Below, in pieces: positions 36,703 to 45,756 of a stretch of DNA of 64,000 bases. The notes below the pieces were generated by a model. It was not told where the DNA came from, did not search any database, and was given only the letters and a program-made list of their open reading frames with translations. A program made the position numbers and the translations under genes. Each line of letters starts with the position of its first letter. Positions within the stretch are counted from its first letter, which is position 1. Where the stretch lies: NCBI RefSeq assembly GCF_031928785.1, contig NZ_JARQAL010000003.1. The stretch is one strand, 5' to 3'. This stretch comes from Enterococcus_C asini_A (lineage in GTDB: Bacteria > Bacillota > Bacilli > Lactobacillales > Enterococcaceae).

Positions 36703-38296
36703 GTGGTGGCAAAAAGCTGTAATCTATCAGATTTACCCAAGAAGTTTTCAAGATAGCAATCAAGATGGTATCGGGGATCTCCCCGGTATCATTTTCCGTT
36801 TGGATTATTTAAAAAAACTAGGAGTGGATGCGCTATGGTTGAGTCCAGTGTATCCTTCGCCAAATCGGGATAATGGCTATGATATCAGTGATTATCAAGG
36901 GATTGCAGCTGAATATGGCACCATGGAGGATATGGAACGTTTAATTGAGGAAGCCCGTAAACGTGAGATTAAAATTATCATGGATCTTGTGGTAAATCAC
37001 ACGTCAGATCAACATCCGTGGTTTAAAGAGGCAAAGAAAAGTTCTGAGAGCCCTTATCATGATTTTTATATTTGGCGGGAAGAACCGAATGAATTGATTT
37101 CAAATTTTGGTGGTTCGGCTTGGACATTTGTGCCAGAAGTGGGGAAATATTATTTGCATTTACACGCTAAAGAACAACCAGATTTAAACTGGGAAAATCC
37201 CCAAATGCGGAAGGCTATTTATGCCATGATGAACTACTGGTTAGCAAAAGGAATTGGCGGGTTTCGCTTAGACGTAATTGATTTAATCGGCAAAGAACCA
37301 GATCGTTTGATTACGAAAAACGGCCCGAAACTCCATGATTACCTTCAAGAGATGCATAGAGAAACTTTTGGAAATTATAATGTAGTCACAGTAGGTGAAA
37401 CGTGGGGAGCAACCCCAGAAATTGCACAGTTGTATTCTGGAGAATGTCGTGAAGAGTTGTCGATGGTCTTTCAATTTGAGCATATCAGTTTGGATAAGCA
37501 AACAGGTAAGCGTAAATGGGACTTAAAAGAATTAAACCCTCAAGAATTACATCAAGTATTAAGTAAATGGCAAGTGGAGTTACAAGGGAAAGGTTGGAAT
37601 TCATTATTTTGGAATAATCATGATTTACCTCGGATTATTTCAAGATGGGGGAACGATGACCACTATCGGGAATTAAGTGGTAAAATGTTGGCGATTTATT
37701 TACATTTTATGCAAGGGACTCCTTATATTTATCAAGGAGAAGAAATTGGAATGATCAATTATCCTGTTGCTTCAATTGAAGAAGTGGATGACATTGAAAG
37801 CCACCAGATGTATGCCTCCCGTTTGAAAGCAGGCTATACAAAAGAAGAACTTTTGGCTTCCATCAATGCAAAAGGACGGGACAATGCTCGTCATCCCATG
37901 CTTTGGGATGATAGCAAACAGGCAGGCTTTACAAAAGGAACACCTTGGCTTCCGGTAGCAATAAGTAGTGAAATCAGTGTTAAAAATGCACTGGCTGATC
38001 CAAATTCTTTGTTTTATACCTATCAACGTTTAATTCAGTTGCGAAAAGAACTACCCATTATTATTGAAGGAAACTATCGGGTCATACCAACTGAGGAGAG
38101 TCATGTGCTAGTTTATGAACGCCTATTGCCAGGCCAACGCTTAGTAGTAGTGGTGAATTTTTCTAATCAAGTAGGGCACTTTTCTTTGGAGCATCCCGAA
38201 AAATCAGGTGTTGTCCTGATTCACAATTATCAGCAAGAAATAAAAGAACAACTTGCACCTTATGAGGCATATGCAATCCTTTATACAAAAAATTGA
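36692..38296 (+). CDS. GH13 alpha-glucosidase (oligo-1,6-glucosidase / DexB-like)
   Basis: This cytoplasmic enzyme removes glucose from the non-reducing end of isomalto-oligosaccharides or related alpha-glucosides. It has 534 residues, starting ITKWWQKAVIYQIYPRSFQD. Catalytic residues are in family motifs: Asp in GGFRLDVIDLIGK near 195, Glu in TVGETWGATPE near 238, and Asp in WNNHDLPR near 312. GETWGATPEIAQLYS and NWENP resemble streptococcal DexB closely; a trehalose-6-phosphate hydrolase is the main alternative. The ATG at 36692 overlaps the end of scrA by 11 nt; a GTG three codons earlier is possible. Its place after the sucrose permease suggests it handles sucrose-like alpha-glucosides or glucan breakdown products. 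Confidence 0.86.
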   Translation: MITKWWQKAVIYQIYPRSFQDSNQDGIGDLPGIIFRLDYLKKLGVDALWLSPVYPSPNRDNGYDISDYQGIAAEYGTMEDMERLIEEARKREIKIIMDLVVNHTSDQHPWFKEAKKSSESPYHDFYIWREEPNELISNFGGSAWTFVPEVGKYYLHLHAKEQPDLNWENPQMRKAIYAMMNYWLAKGIGGFRLDVIDLIGKEPDRLITKNGPKLHDYLQEMHRETFGNYNVVTVGETWGATPEIAQLYSGECREELSMVFQFEHISLDKQTGKRKWDLKELNPQELHQVLSKWQVELQGKGWNSLFWNNHDLPRIISRWGNDDHYRELSGKMLAIYLHFMQGTPYIYQGEEIGMINYPVASIEEVDDIESHQMYASRLKAGYTKEELLASINAKGRDNARHPMLWDDSKQAGFTKGTPWLPVAISSEISVKNALADPNSLFYTYQRLIQLRKELPIIIEGNYRVIPTEESHVLVYERLLPGQRLVVVVNFSNQVGHFSLEHPEKSGVVLIHNYQQEIKEQLAPYEAYAILYTKN

Positions 38297-38298
38297 AG

Positions 38299-38341
38299 AA
38301 AACAGGCTAGGTATGATTCAAAATACCCAGCCTGTTTTTTT
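38299..38341. terminator. Bidirectional terminator between the GH13 and alpha-galactosidase genes
   Basis: AAAACAGGCT (38299-38308) pairs with AGCCTGTTTT (38329-38338), followed by TTT on plus. It touches the stop codon of the convergent alpha-galactosidase gene. Confidence 0.8.
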
Positions 38342-40511
38342 AGATTTTTTTAAAGTGAAGGGCAAAACTTTCAAAATCGCCTTTAATCCGAGGAATTAAC
38401 ATACCCGCATGGTTCAATTCTGAGCCGCTAAATACTTCTTTGGTAACAGTATTTTGATAAAAGGCGGTTTGATCAAGGTATTTCGTTTTAAGATAAGCAA
38501 GTGGTTGGGCGGGTTGAGCTAGTCCGTGGGAATAGACAACTAAGGCTTCGTGGTCATTGACAAAGAGCCAAGCACAAGCTCCATGCTCATTTGGTGTCAA
38601 CAAGCGATAAAATTTCCCGAATTGAATCAAGTCTCGCTTGTCTTTATAGTAAGCAATCTGTTCTTTGATTTCTTCTAAGGCTTCAGCGGATTGTTTTTTT
38701 ATGTCCAGCTCATAGCCAAAATTACCACTCATAGCTACATTTCCTCGCGTTGTCAAAGGAGTAATTCGCCCTACTTGATGATTGGGGACATCTGAGACAT
38801 GAGCGCCCATCATTACCGGTGGAAAGAGGTAGCTAAAACCGGTTTGAATCTTAGTGCGACAAAAAGCATCAGAGTTGTCGCTGGCCCAAGTTTGGGGCAT
38901 ATAAGCCATCATTCCCGGATCGAAACGACCGCCCCCGCTAGAGCAGTTTTCAAACAAGACTTTTGGATACCGTTTTGTAATCGTCTCTAACACTCGATAT
39001 AAGCCTAAAACGTAGCGGTGACTGATTTCTTTTTGCTGATCAAAGGGAAGTGTCTGATTACCGACTTCGGTCAAATGGCGATTCATATCCCATTTGATAT
39101 AGTCAATGGCCCCATCCTTTAAATATTCATCAAAAATTGCAATTAAGAAATCTTGAATTTCTACTTTGCTTAAATCCAATACCAACTGGCAACGGCCTTC
39201 TGTCATGGGATAGTCGGGTAATTGTAGAGGCCAATCAGGGTGCTGGGAAAATAGCTGACTATTTTTGGAAATCATCTCTGGCTCAAACCAAAGCCCAAAA
39301 AGTAACCCCATGTTGTGGATTTTTTCTGCCAGTCCGTTGATACCATTAGGAAGTTTTTCTTGATTAACTTGCCAATCGCCAAGAGCTTGGGTATCATCAT
39401 TCCGACTTGCAAACCAGCCATCATCGAGGACGAAAAGTTCGATGCCTAAATTTTTCGCTTCTTTCGCTTGGATTAAGAGCTCATCTTCATGAAAAGAAAA
39501 ATAATTTCCTTCCCAAGTGTTTAGCAAAATTGGTCGAGGTTGGTTTTGCCAGTATGTGGGTACTAAATGTTTTTGATAGAGGGTGTGGAAGGTTTGCGAG
39601 AGGCCGTTTAAGCCAGCTGTCGAGTAATTTAACACGGCTTCAGGAGTAACAAAACTCTCATTAGGTGCTAGTTTCCATTCAAAAGTATCAGGATTGATTC
39701 CCATTTGCAAACGGCTAGAACCATATTGTTCTACTTCTACTTGAGCAACAAAATTCCCACTGTAAATCAATTGAGCCCCTATTACTGTTCCTTGATCCTC
39801 GTTTGCCTGTTTATCGGCTAACGCAATAAAAGGAAGATGCTGAGGACTGCTAGTACCACGGTTGGAATCAATTCTTTGAATGCCTGAATGTAATGCTTGC
39901 CGGGATAAATTTGCTTCATTTGTATGCGCACCGTTTAAGGTCAACAAATCATAATTTGCACTAGGGAAATCTACCATCATGGAGCCAGCAATTTCTAAAT
40001 AGACTGCATCTGTTCCTAAGTTCTCGTAAACCACATTGCGAGAAATTACTGACAACTTTTCAAATAAAGTATAGCGTAAGTGCATGCGCAAGTTTTGTTG
40101 ACGATCCTCTAACGTAATTTCTAAGGTCTGAGTATTCTCTGAAGAAAGGCTAGGAAGACCAGTTAGTTTTGGCTTTTCTGGTAAAATTTGATAGCCAGCA
40201 TATTCAAAAGCGGTAACCCGATAACCCTGTTTATTGCGAAATTGATAATTAGGAATGCGATAGTCAAGACTTCCTTGAGTGCTCGTTTCTAGCGGTAAAG
40301 TATTTAGAGAAAAGCTACGATCGGAACAATCGGGATTGGTGTTAAACCCACGATCAATCAATTGCAACGCATTGACTTGATGATAACTGCTTAAAGCCGG
40401 GCCAAAATAGCGATGCACTAAGTATTTTTCCTTTTCGATCCCCATGATATAACTGATTTGGTCGTTTTTTAAATGAAAGAGTTGTTGATCTACATCAAAA
40501 GTTATTTGCAT
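38340..40511 (-). CDS. Alpha-galactosidase (GH36)
   Basis: The 723-residue enzyme cleaves alpha-1,6-galactosides such as melibiose, raffinose and stachyose in the cytoplasm; no signal peptide is present. It has the long N-terminal beta-supersandwich, then the catalytic barrel with NTWEGNYFSFHE near 333 and FVLDDGWFASRNDD near 358. The nucleophile Asp is in YIKWDMNRHLTE near 471, the acid/base Asp in WASDNSDAFCRT near 540, and CSSGGGRFDPG lies near 518. AGGAAG precedes the ATG. It is divergent from an AraC regulator that probably controls it. Genes of this kind are called aga, melA or rafA. Confidence 0.93.
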   Translation of the reverse strand: MQITFDVDQQLFHLKNDQISYIMGIEKEKYLVHRYFGPALSSYHQVNALQLIDRGFNTNPDCSDRSFSLNTLPLETSTQGSLDYRIPNYQFRNKQGYRVTAFEYAGYQILPEKPKLTGLPSLSSENTQTLEITLEDRQQNLRMHLRYTLFEKLSVISRNVVYENLGTDAVYLEIAGSMMVDFPSANYDLLTLNGAHTNEANLSRQALHSGIQRIDSNRGTSSPQHLPFIALADKQANEDQGTVIGAQLIYSGNFVAQVEVEQYGSSRLQMGINPDTFEWKLAPNESFVTPEAVLNYSTAGLNGLSQTFHTLYQKHLVPTYWQNQPRPILLNTWEGNYFSFHEDELLIQAKEAKNLGIELFVLDDGWFASRNDDTQALGDWQVNQEKLPNGINGLAEKIHNMGLLFGLWFEPEMISKNSQLFSQHPDWPLQLPDYPMTEGRCQLVLDLSKVEIQDFLIAIFDEYLKDGAIDYIKWDMNRHLTEVGNQTLPFDQQKEISHRYVLGLYRVLETITKRYPKVLFENCSSGGGRFDPGMMAYMPQTWASDNSDAFCRTKIQTGFSYLFPPVMMGAHVSDVPNHQVGRITPLTTRGNVAMSGNFGYELDIKKQSAEALEEIKEQIAYYKDKRDLIQFGKFYRLLTPNEHGACAWLFVNDHEALVVYSHGLAQPAQPLAYLKTKYLDQTAFYQNTVTKEVFSGSELNHAGMLIPRIKGDFESFALHFKKI

Positions 40512-40602
40512 AATATTGCTTCCTTTCCATCTTGTTTAACTATAGAATAAAAGGGTACATAGAAAGGTTCAAGACGAAATAATTGTCAGAAGGAGTAAAA
40601 AA

Positions 40603-41403
40603 TTGCAAGAATTCAACCGACAATTTCACTATTTAGATGAGGAAGGTTTACCGGTGATTCGAGGAATTGGCTTAGGCTCTGGAGGCCCTCGTTATGATTG
40701 GGATGCTAGAAAGCGCAAAGAAAATTTAATTGTTTTACAGGTGACCCTTGCAGGAAAAGGGAGGATTGCTACCAAGCAAGAAACTACCGAATTACCAGTT
40801 GAAAAGGCTTTTTTAGCAGAAATTCCCGGGCCTTTTCGCTATTATGGTCAGGACTGGAGCTTTCTGTTTATCGAATTTTCTCCTGTAATTCATCAGTGGT
40901 TAGATCGTCCTTTTGAACTTTTGGATTTGAGTCAAGAATTTTGTGCAAAATTGGTAAAGAAACTAACGGTGCTAAGCCAAGGGGAGTGGTCTTTATATCA
41001 AAACAGTCAAGTAGCTTTTCAGCTGCTTCTTGACTTGAAGGGGGAAATGAACCAGCAGCGGTTGCGTCAAAGTCCAAAGATGCTACAAGTAAAAGACTAT
41101 TTGGAAGCAAATTATGCTCAGGATATAGGACTGGATGATCTTGAAGCGTATTTTAAAACTTCTCGGTTTTCCTTGATTCGACAATTTGAAAGGGTGTATC
41201 AACAGACACCGATGAAATACTTACAGATGTATCGAATCAATCAGTCTTTGCATTTGCTCTGGTCCGGTAATGAAGTACAAGAAGTAGCGCAACTAGTTGG
41301 CTTCACTAGTGCTAATTATTTCGGAAAAGTGTTTAAACAACAGATTGGCCTTACACCTAAAGACTATCAAAAAAAGCGTTTCATCTATCGAAATGATCTT
41401 TAA
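40603..41403 (+). CDS. AraC-family regulator (MsmR/RafR-like)
   Basis: The 266-residue protein has an N-terminal cupin-like sugar-sensing domain (about 1-150) and a C-terminal AraC DNA-binding domain with two helix-turn-helix motifs (LDDLEAYFKTSRFSLIRQFERVY and VQEVAQLVGFTSANYFGKVFKQ, the second being the conserved one). The start is TTG with AGAAGGAG 7 nt upstream. Only 91 bp separate it from the divergent alpha-galactosidase gene. By analogy with raffinose and multiple-sugar metabolism regulators, it is likely an activator responding to an alpha-galactoside. Confidence 0.86.
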   Translation: MQEFNRQFHYLDEEGLPVIRGIGLGSGGPRYDWDARKRKENLIVLQVTLAGKGRIATKQETTELPVEKAFLAEIPGPFRYYGQDWSFLFIEFSPVIHQWLDRPFELLDLSQEFCAKLVKKLTVLSQGEWSLYQNSQVAFQLLLDLKGEMNQQRLRQSPKMLQVKDYLEANYAQDIGLDDLEAYFKTSRFSLIRQFERVYQQTPMKYLQMYRINQSLHLLWSGNEVQEVAQLVGFTSANYFGKVFKQQIGLTPKDYQKKRFIYRNDL

Positions 41404-41490
41404 AGAAAAGAAAATCCACGGTGTAAAATTTCTTTTTAAAAAATGTAATCGGTAATTGCATTATGTAAACCTCTAAAAAGTATTTCGAAT

Positions 41491-41529
41491 CACCTGCCTT
41501 CAAGAATCTGCTTGTGGGCAGGTGTTTTG
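41491..41529 (+). terminator. Terminator after the AraC-family gene
   Basis: CACCTGCC (41491-41498) pairs with GGCAGGTG (41517-41524), followed by TTTTG. Confidence 0.65.
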
Positions 41530-41596
41530 TCTATCTCAAAACATGAAAACTAAATGACTGAAAGATAAGAGTCTCTTCATATTAAAAAACATAATA

Positions 41597-41625
41597 TTGC
41601 GAAAAATAAAAAAAATCTATATGAT
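41597..41625 (+). promoter_or_regulatory. Candidate promoter of the amino acid antiporter gene
   Basis: TTGCGA (41597-41602) and TATGAT (41620-41625) are 17 bp apart, about 40 nt before the gene. Confidence 0.55.
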
Positions 41626-41666
41626 TTAGTCTGTTATCATTTTAATTTTATTAAAGGAGCGATATT

Positions 41667-43130
41667 ATGAGTCAAAATCAAAAGCAATTGCGTTGGTTTA
41701 CGGTCGGCTTAATTGCCTTCAATATGGTTTGGGGCTTAGGAAACGTGGTGAACAACTACGCCCAACAAGGAATTTCCGTAGTTACCTCATGGATCTTAAT
41801 TCTAGCGTTATATTTTATCCCTTATGCTTTGATCGTAGGACAACTAGGTTCGACTTTTAAAGACAGTAAAGGTGGGGTTAGTTCTTGGGTAGAAAATACT
41901 TCTACGAAACGACTAGCTTATTATGCAGCTTGGACGTATTGGGTAGTGCATATTCCTTATCTTGCCCAAAAACCTCAAGCAATTATGATTGCCCTAGGTT
42001 GGGCGGTACAAGGAAATGGAGATATGCTTTCTAATATGTCCATGACTACCATTGCCTTGATTAGTTTAGTGATTTTCTTAGCTTTCTTGTACTTGTCTAC
42101 AAAAGGTTTGTCCACATTAAAAGTCATTGGTGGACTTGCTGGGACAGCGATGTTTATCATGTCCATCTTGTTCATCTTGCTTGCAGTTGGTGCGCCGGCA
42201 ATCAGCCAAGGCATGGAATTTGCAACACCAGATATGGGGAATATCAAAACTTATATTCCAAAGTTTGACTTCTCCTATTTTACTACTATTTCGATGTTGG
42301 TCTTTGCCGTTGGGGGAGCAGAAAAAATCTCTCCTTATGTAAACCAAACAAAAAATCCTGCCAAAGAATTTCCAAAAGGGATGTTTCTATTAGCGGGGAT
42401 GGTAGGGGTTTCTGCCATTTTAGGTTCTGTAGCTATGGGAATGCTTTTTGCCAGCAACAACATCCCTGCGGATTTAATGCGTAATGGGGCCTATAGTGCC
42501 TTCCAACAACTTGGTGAATATTATGGTGTCGGGAATTTCTTGATGATCGTCTACGCTTTGACCAATACGATTGGTCAAATCTCTGCGTTGGCGTTCTCCA
42601 TTGATGCGCCATTGCAAATTCTTTTGGCAGATGCTGACCCAATGTTCGTACCAAATTGGTTACGGAAACGTTCCAAAAAAGGCACATTGGTTAATGGCTA
42701 CCTCTTTACTGGTATTTTAGTAAGTATCATCATCTTGTTACCGATTCTCGGAATTGGCAATATGGATGAATTGGTGAAATGGATGACCAACTTGAATTCC
42801 GTTGTAATGCCAATGCGTTATTTGTGGGTTTTCTTTGCTTACATGATGTTGAACAAAGCTTGGAAAAACTACAAATCTGAATACAAGTTTATGAAAAATC
42901 CAAAACTCGGCTTTATCGCTGGTACGTGGTGCTTTGTGTTCACTGCTTTTGCCTGTGTTTTGGGAATGGTGCCGAAATTGGAATATGCTGCTGATCCAAA
43001 AGCATGGTGGTTCCAATTGGCAACGAATATCTTAACACCAATCGTCTTGATTATGTTAGGAATGATCTTGCCAGCAATTGCCCGTCGTGACAAGAATAAA
43101 GAAGCTGTACCAGAGTTGAAAGAAGTGTAA
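41667..43130 (+). CDS. Amino acid permease, glutamate/GABA-antiporter-like (APC)
   Basis: The 487-residue membrane protein has about 12 hydrophobic helices. The N-terminal FTVGLIAFNMVWGLGNVVNNYAQQG and the KISPYVNQTKNPAKEFPKG loop are those of the glutamate:GABA antiporter branch of the APC superfamily (YjeM-like). The substrate is not known from sequence; no decarboxylase gene that would make a GadC-type pair is nearby. AAAGGAG precedes the ATG. It is monocistronic, with its own promoter and terminator. Confidence 0.82.
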   Translation: MSQNQKQLRWFTVGLIAFNMVWGLGNVVNNYAQQGISVVTSWILILALYFIPYALIVGQLGSTFKDSKGGVSSWVENTSTKRLAYYAAWTYWVVHIPYLAQKPQAIMIALGWAVQGNGDMLSNMSMTTIALISLVIFLAFLYLSTKGLSTLKVIGGLAGTAMFIMSILFILLAVGAPAISQGMEFATPDMGNIKTYIPKFDFSYFTTISMLVFAVGGAEKISPYVNQTKNPAKEFPKGMFLLAGMVGVSAILGSVAMGMLFASNNIPADLMRNGAYSAFQQLGEYYGVGNFLMIVYALTNTIGQISALAFSIDAPLQILLADADPMFVPNWLRKRSKKGTLVNGYLFTGILVSIIILLPILGIGNMDELVKWMTNLNSVVMPMRYLWVFFAYMMLNKAWKNYKSEYKFMKNPKLGFIAGTWCFVFTAFACVLGMVPKLEYAADPKAWWFQLATNILTPIVLIMLGMILPAIARRDKNKEAVPELKEV

Positions 43131-43143
43131 TAGCGTAATTTAT

Positions 43144-43166
43144 GGCCGGGATTTCCCGGTCTTTTT
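43144..43166 (+). terminator. Terminator of the antiporter gene
   Basis: GGCCGGG (43144-43150) pairs with CCCGGTC (43155-43161, one G-T) around ATTT, followed by TTTTT. Confidence 0.75.
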
Positions 43167-43255
43167 GTATCCTTTTAAAATTGACAATCTAATAGTTGCT
43201 TTCTAAAATAGACTGTAATATCGCTTACAAAGATGAATCAATCTAGGAGGAGCAA

Positions 43256-43693
43256 ATGATGGAGTGGATTGTGCGTAAGTATCAAACCGAAGATGCCCAA
43301 AGTATTTGGGAGTTGAATACTAAGGAATTAGGGTATGTCTTTTCCTTAGAAGAGACGGAGGAAAAATTAGCAAGGCTGACAAATAATCCCAGTCACTGCC
43401 TTTTAGTAGCAGAAATGCAAGGAAAGGTAGTAGGCTACATTCATGGAAATGATTACGAAGTGGTGTATATGCCTTCTTTTAAGAACATCATGGGGTTAGC
43501 AGTGGCAAAAGACTACCAGCATCAAGGAATTGGCAAGTCATTATTAATGGCTTTGGAACAGTGGGCAAAAGAGACTGGAGCAAAGGGAGTACGTCTTGTC
43601 TCTGGAGGAGAACGTTTCGCTGCACACCAATTTTATGAAAACTGTGGCTATCAAAAAAAGAAAATGCAAGCAAACTTTCGCAAAGAATTCTAA
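43256..43693 (+). CDS. GNAT family N-acetyltransferase
   Basis: This 145-residue single-domain acetyltransferase has the acetyl-CoA-binding motif VAKDYQHQGIGKSLL (Q-x-x-G-x-G, near 82-96) after the beta-strand MGLAV, and the late GVRLVSGGERFAAHQFYENCGY motif typical of the family. The substrate is unknown. AGGAGG lies 6 nt before the ATG. It is monocistronic and convergent with ldh. Confidence 0.87.
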   Translation: MMEWIVRKYQTEDAQSIWELNTKELGYVFSLEETEEKLARLTNNPSHCLLVAEMQGKVVGYIHGNDYEVVYMPSFKNIMGLAVAKDYQHQGIGKSLLMALEQWAKETGAKGVRLVSGGERFAAHQFYENCGYQKKKMQANFRKEF

Positions 43694-43723
43694 AAAACTT
43701 CCGGCCTTTGACCGGAAGTTTTT
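43693..43723. terminator. Bidirectional terminator between the GNAT and ldh genes
   Basis: AAAAACTTCCGG (to 43704) pairs with CCGGAAGTTTTT (43712-43723), with A- and T-runs on the two sides. Confidence 0.8.
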
Positions 43724-43750
43724 GCCATTCAACGTATTTACTCAACGTAT

Positions 43751-44710
43751 TTACTCAGCGTATTTGCGAATCTTTTCAGTATTTTCTCGGATGATACTAG
43801 CAGAACTCCGGAATTTTTCTTGTTCATTAGGTGTCAAATGAATTTCTAAAATATCAGCTACACCGCTGCGATTTAAAATAGCGGGAACACCAGCAAAAAT
43901 ATCACGTTCTCCATATTCCCCTTCTAGTAGAGTAGATACAGGAATAATTGAGTTTTCATTAAAAAGAATGGCTTTGATAATGCCCACTGAAGCAGAGGCG
44001 ATGCCATAATAAGTGGTGCCTTTCCGATTGAAAATTTCCCAGCCTTCCTGAGTCGTCTTCAATACCAAATCATCTAAGTCAATGTCTCCAACCAACTCAG
44101 GATTGTCGGCAATTACATCATGGAAAGCTTTGCCGGCGATGGTCACTGTAGACCAAGGAACCATCAATGAATCGCCGTGTTCTCCCATGGCGTACCCATA
44201 CACACTGCGGGGGTCCACATCTACTAAATCAGCGAGGAAGTTTTGCAAACGGGCTGAATCAATAGAAGTACCGGTGCCAATCACTTGATTTTTCGGTAGT
44301 CCAGAAAGTTTATACACTAGATAAGCCAGCATATCTACTGGATTGGATACTACAATAAAGACGCCATCAAAGCCGCTTGCCATAATGGGTTCCACAATGG
44401 ATTTGGCGATTTTGGCACTGATGTCCAAAGTGTCCAAACGAGTTTGTCCCGGTTTTGGTGGTGCACCAGCAGTAATCACTACGATATCAGCATCGCCACA
44501 GTCTTGATAATCGCCAGCAGTCACTTTTACATTACGATCCAGGTATTTAATGGAATTTTTTAAATCTCGCACTTCTCCTAAAGCTTTTTCGTGATTAAGG
44601 TCAATCATTAAGACCTCGTCACAAACACCTTGGGTAATCAAACTAAAGGCTGTAGAAGAGCCGACTAGGCCACTCCCGACAATTGCTACTTTTGACTTTT
44701 GTATACGCAT
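43751..44710 (-). CDS. ldh: L-lactate dehydrogenase
   Basis: It reduces pyruvate to L-lactate and regenerates NAD+, the main fermentation step. The protein has 319 residues, the normal length: a Rossmann motif VAIVGSGLVGSS near 8-19, TAGAPPKPGQTRLDTL near 92 (the mobile loop Arg), and catalytic His in YAMGEHGDS near 180. The ATG at 44710 follows GAAAGGAAA. The frame stays open for 82 codons upstream, but those residues look like leader sequence and are rejected. Many lactic acid bacteria carry a second ldh, so this may be either paralogue. Confidence 0.95.
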   Translation of the reverse strand: MRIQKSKVAIVGSGLVGSSTAFSLITQGVCDEVLMIDLNHEKALGEVRDLKNSIKYLDRNVKVTAGDYQDCGDADIVVITAGAPPKPGQTRLDTLDISAKIAKSIVEPIMASGFDGVFIVVSNPVDMLAYLVYKLSGLPKNQVIGTGTSIDSARLQNFLADLVDVDPRSVYGYAMGEHGDSLMVPWSTVTIAGKAFHDVIADNPELVGDIDLDDLVLKTTQEGWEIFNRKGTTYYGIASASVGIIKAILFNENSIIPVSTLLEGEYGERDIFAGVPAILNRSGVADILEIHLTPNEQEKFRSSASIIRENTEKIRKYAE

Positions 44711-44759
44711 ATTGTTGTTTTCCTTTCTATAATAAAGAATCCTTACTTGAACTCTTTTC

Positions 44760-44788
44760 ATGTTATCAAAGCTCTGTTGCTTTGACAA
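44760..44788 (-). promoter_or_regulatory. Candidate ldh promoter
   Basis: On the minus strand TTGTCA (44788-44783), 17 bp and TAACAT (44765-44760). An inverted repeat (TTTGTCAAAGC / GCTTTGATAACA) spans the same bases and could be a regulator site. Confidence 0.5.
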
Positions 44789-44983
44789 AGGATTCGTTTG
44801 ATTTATCTTGAAAAGTCCATCCAAGAACAAATGGTCAAGACCACTTGTTTTATCTAGTGAAACATGTTCCACAAAGAGGAAGACGGCTACCTTTTCTGAC
44901 TCATATTGCTTATGATGTTCTTGTAATCGATTTCTGATTTGGATTTTCAAAATCAAGATAATAATTTACAAGGAGTGTTAGCC

Positions 44984-45310
44984 ATGAGTAAACGTAAGAT
45001 TATGTTAGTTTGTGCTGCTGGTATGAGCACCAGTATGTTGGTGGCCAAGATGCAAAATGCTGCAAAAGAACAAGGAGTAGAAGGAGAGATTTTTGCAGTT
45101 GCTGCTTCTGAAGCCGATAAACAATTAGCCAGTCAAAAAATTGATGTGGTATTGTTAGGACCGCAAGTTCGTTTTATGGAAAAGTAGTTTAAAGAAAAGC
45201 TTCAGCCTTTAGATATCCCAGTGGAAGTGATCAATATGGCGGATTACGGTATGATGAACGGGAAAAAGGTTCTGGAACAAGCGTTGAATTTAATGAAAGC
45301 TGAGGTATAA
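44984..45310 (+). pseudogene. PTS lactose/cellobiose-type EIIB, interrupted by an amber codon
   Basis: The gene begins MSKRKIMLVCAAGMSTS with phospho-Cys near residue 10 and AGGAG upstream. After ...VVLLGPQVRFMEK an in-frame TAG (45185-45187) stops translation at 67 residues. The same frame goes on without a break (FKEKLQPLDIPVEVINMADYGMM ... ending KAEV) to a TAA at 45308. Together they make a 108-codon EIIB of normal size, so a single change, most likely CAG to TAG, has broken it. The short product keeps the Cys but lacks the last strand and helices of the fold. A sequencing error is the alternative. The EIIA gene starts 4 nt later. Confidence 0.85.
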
Positions 45311-45314
45311 GTAA

Positions 45315-45626
45315 ATGGAAGAGCAAAACTTAGCCGCCATTATGGGATTGATTATTCATGGAGGAGATGCGAAGAGCAATGCTATGGAGGCCATACAGGC
45401 AGCCAAAGAAGGCAATTTTGTAGAAGCAGATGAAAAAATCAAACAAGCCGAAACTGCTTTGACAGAGGCCCATCATTCCCAAACCGGCCTTTTGACCAAA
45501 GAAGCACAGGGGGATCACATGGAAGTGACTTTGCTGACTGTTCATAGTCAAGATCATTTAATGACTTCGATTGCGTTTATTGATCTAGCCAAGGAAATCA
45601 TCGCAGTATATAAAAAAATTGGGTAA
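45315..45626 (+). CDS. PTS lactose/cellobiose-type EIIA
   Basis: This 103-residue helical protein passes phosphate from HPr to EIIB. It has the family's AIMGLIIHGGDAKSNAMEAIQAAKEGNF, EAHHSQTGLL near 52, and the phospho-His motif LLTVHSQDHLMTS near 73-85. It follows the broken EIIB gene by 4 nt and ends at a terminator. No EIIC permease is near, so the pair would have to serve a permease encoded elsewhere. The missing EIIC and broken EIIB suggest a decaying or auxiliary system. Confidence 0.9.
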   Translation: MEEQNLAAIMGLIIHGGDAKSNAMEAIQAAKEGNFVEADEKIKQAETALTEAHHSQTGLLTKEAQGDHMEVTLLTVHSQDHLMTSIAFIDLAKEIIAVYKKIG

Positions 45627-45632
45627 AAGACT

Positions 45633-45675
45633 AGAAACTCTGAACAATGTGCTGATTTGTTCAGAGTTTCTTTTT
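45633..45675 (+). terminator. Terminator of the IIB-IIA genes
   Basis: AGAAACTCTGAACAA (45633-45647) pairs perfectly with TTGTTCAGAGTTTCT (45657-45671), followed by TTTT. Confidence 0.88.
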
Positions 45676-45756
45676 ATGTCTCCAAGAACCTTTGCGAATG
45701 AGTAATTGAATGTGAAAGATAGTGCAAAAAAGATTACAGCTGATAATTTACTGTAA

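Noticed and set aside
36683..38296. Calling the GH13 glucosidase a trehalose-6-phosphate hydrolase
   Set aside because: No trehalose regulator is near, and GETWGATPE with the surrounding motifs is closer to DexB/oligo-1,6-glucosidase, although the alternative is not excluded.
44711..44956. 82-codon N-terminal extension of ldh
   Set aside because: Enzyme length is normal (319 residues) from 44710, which has a good ribosome binding site; the extra residues match no LDH and cover the promoter.
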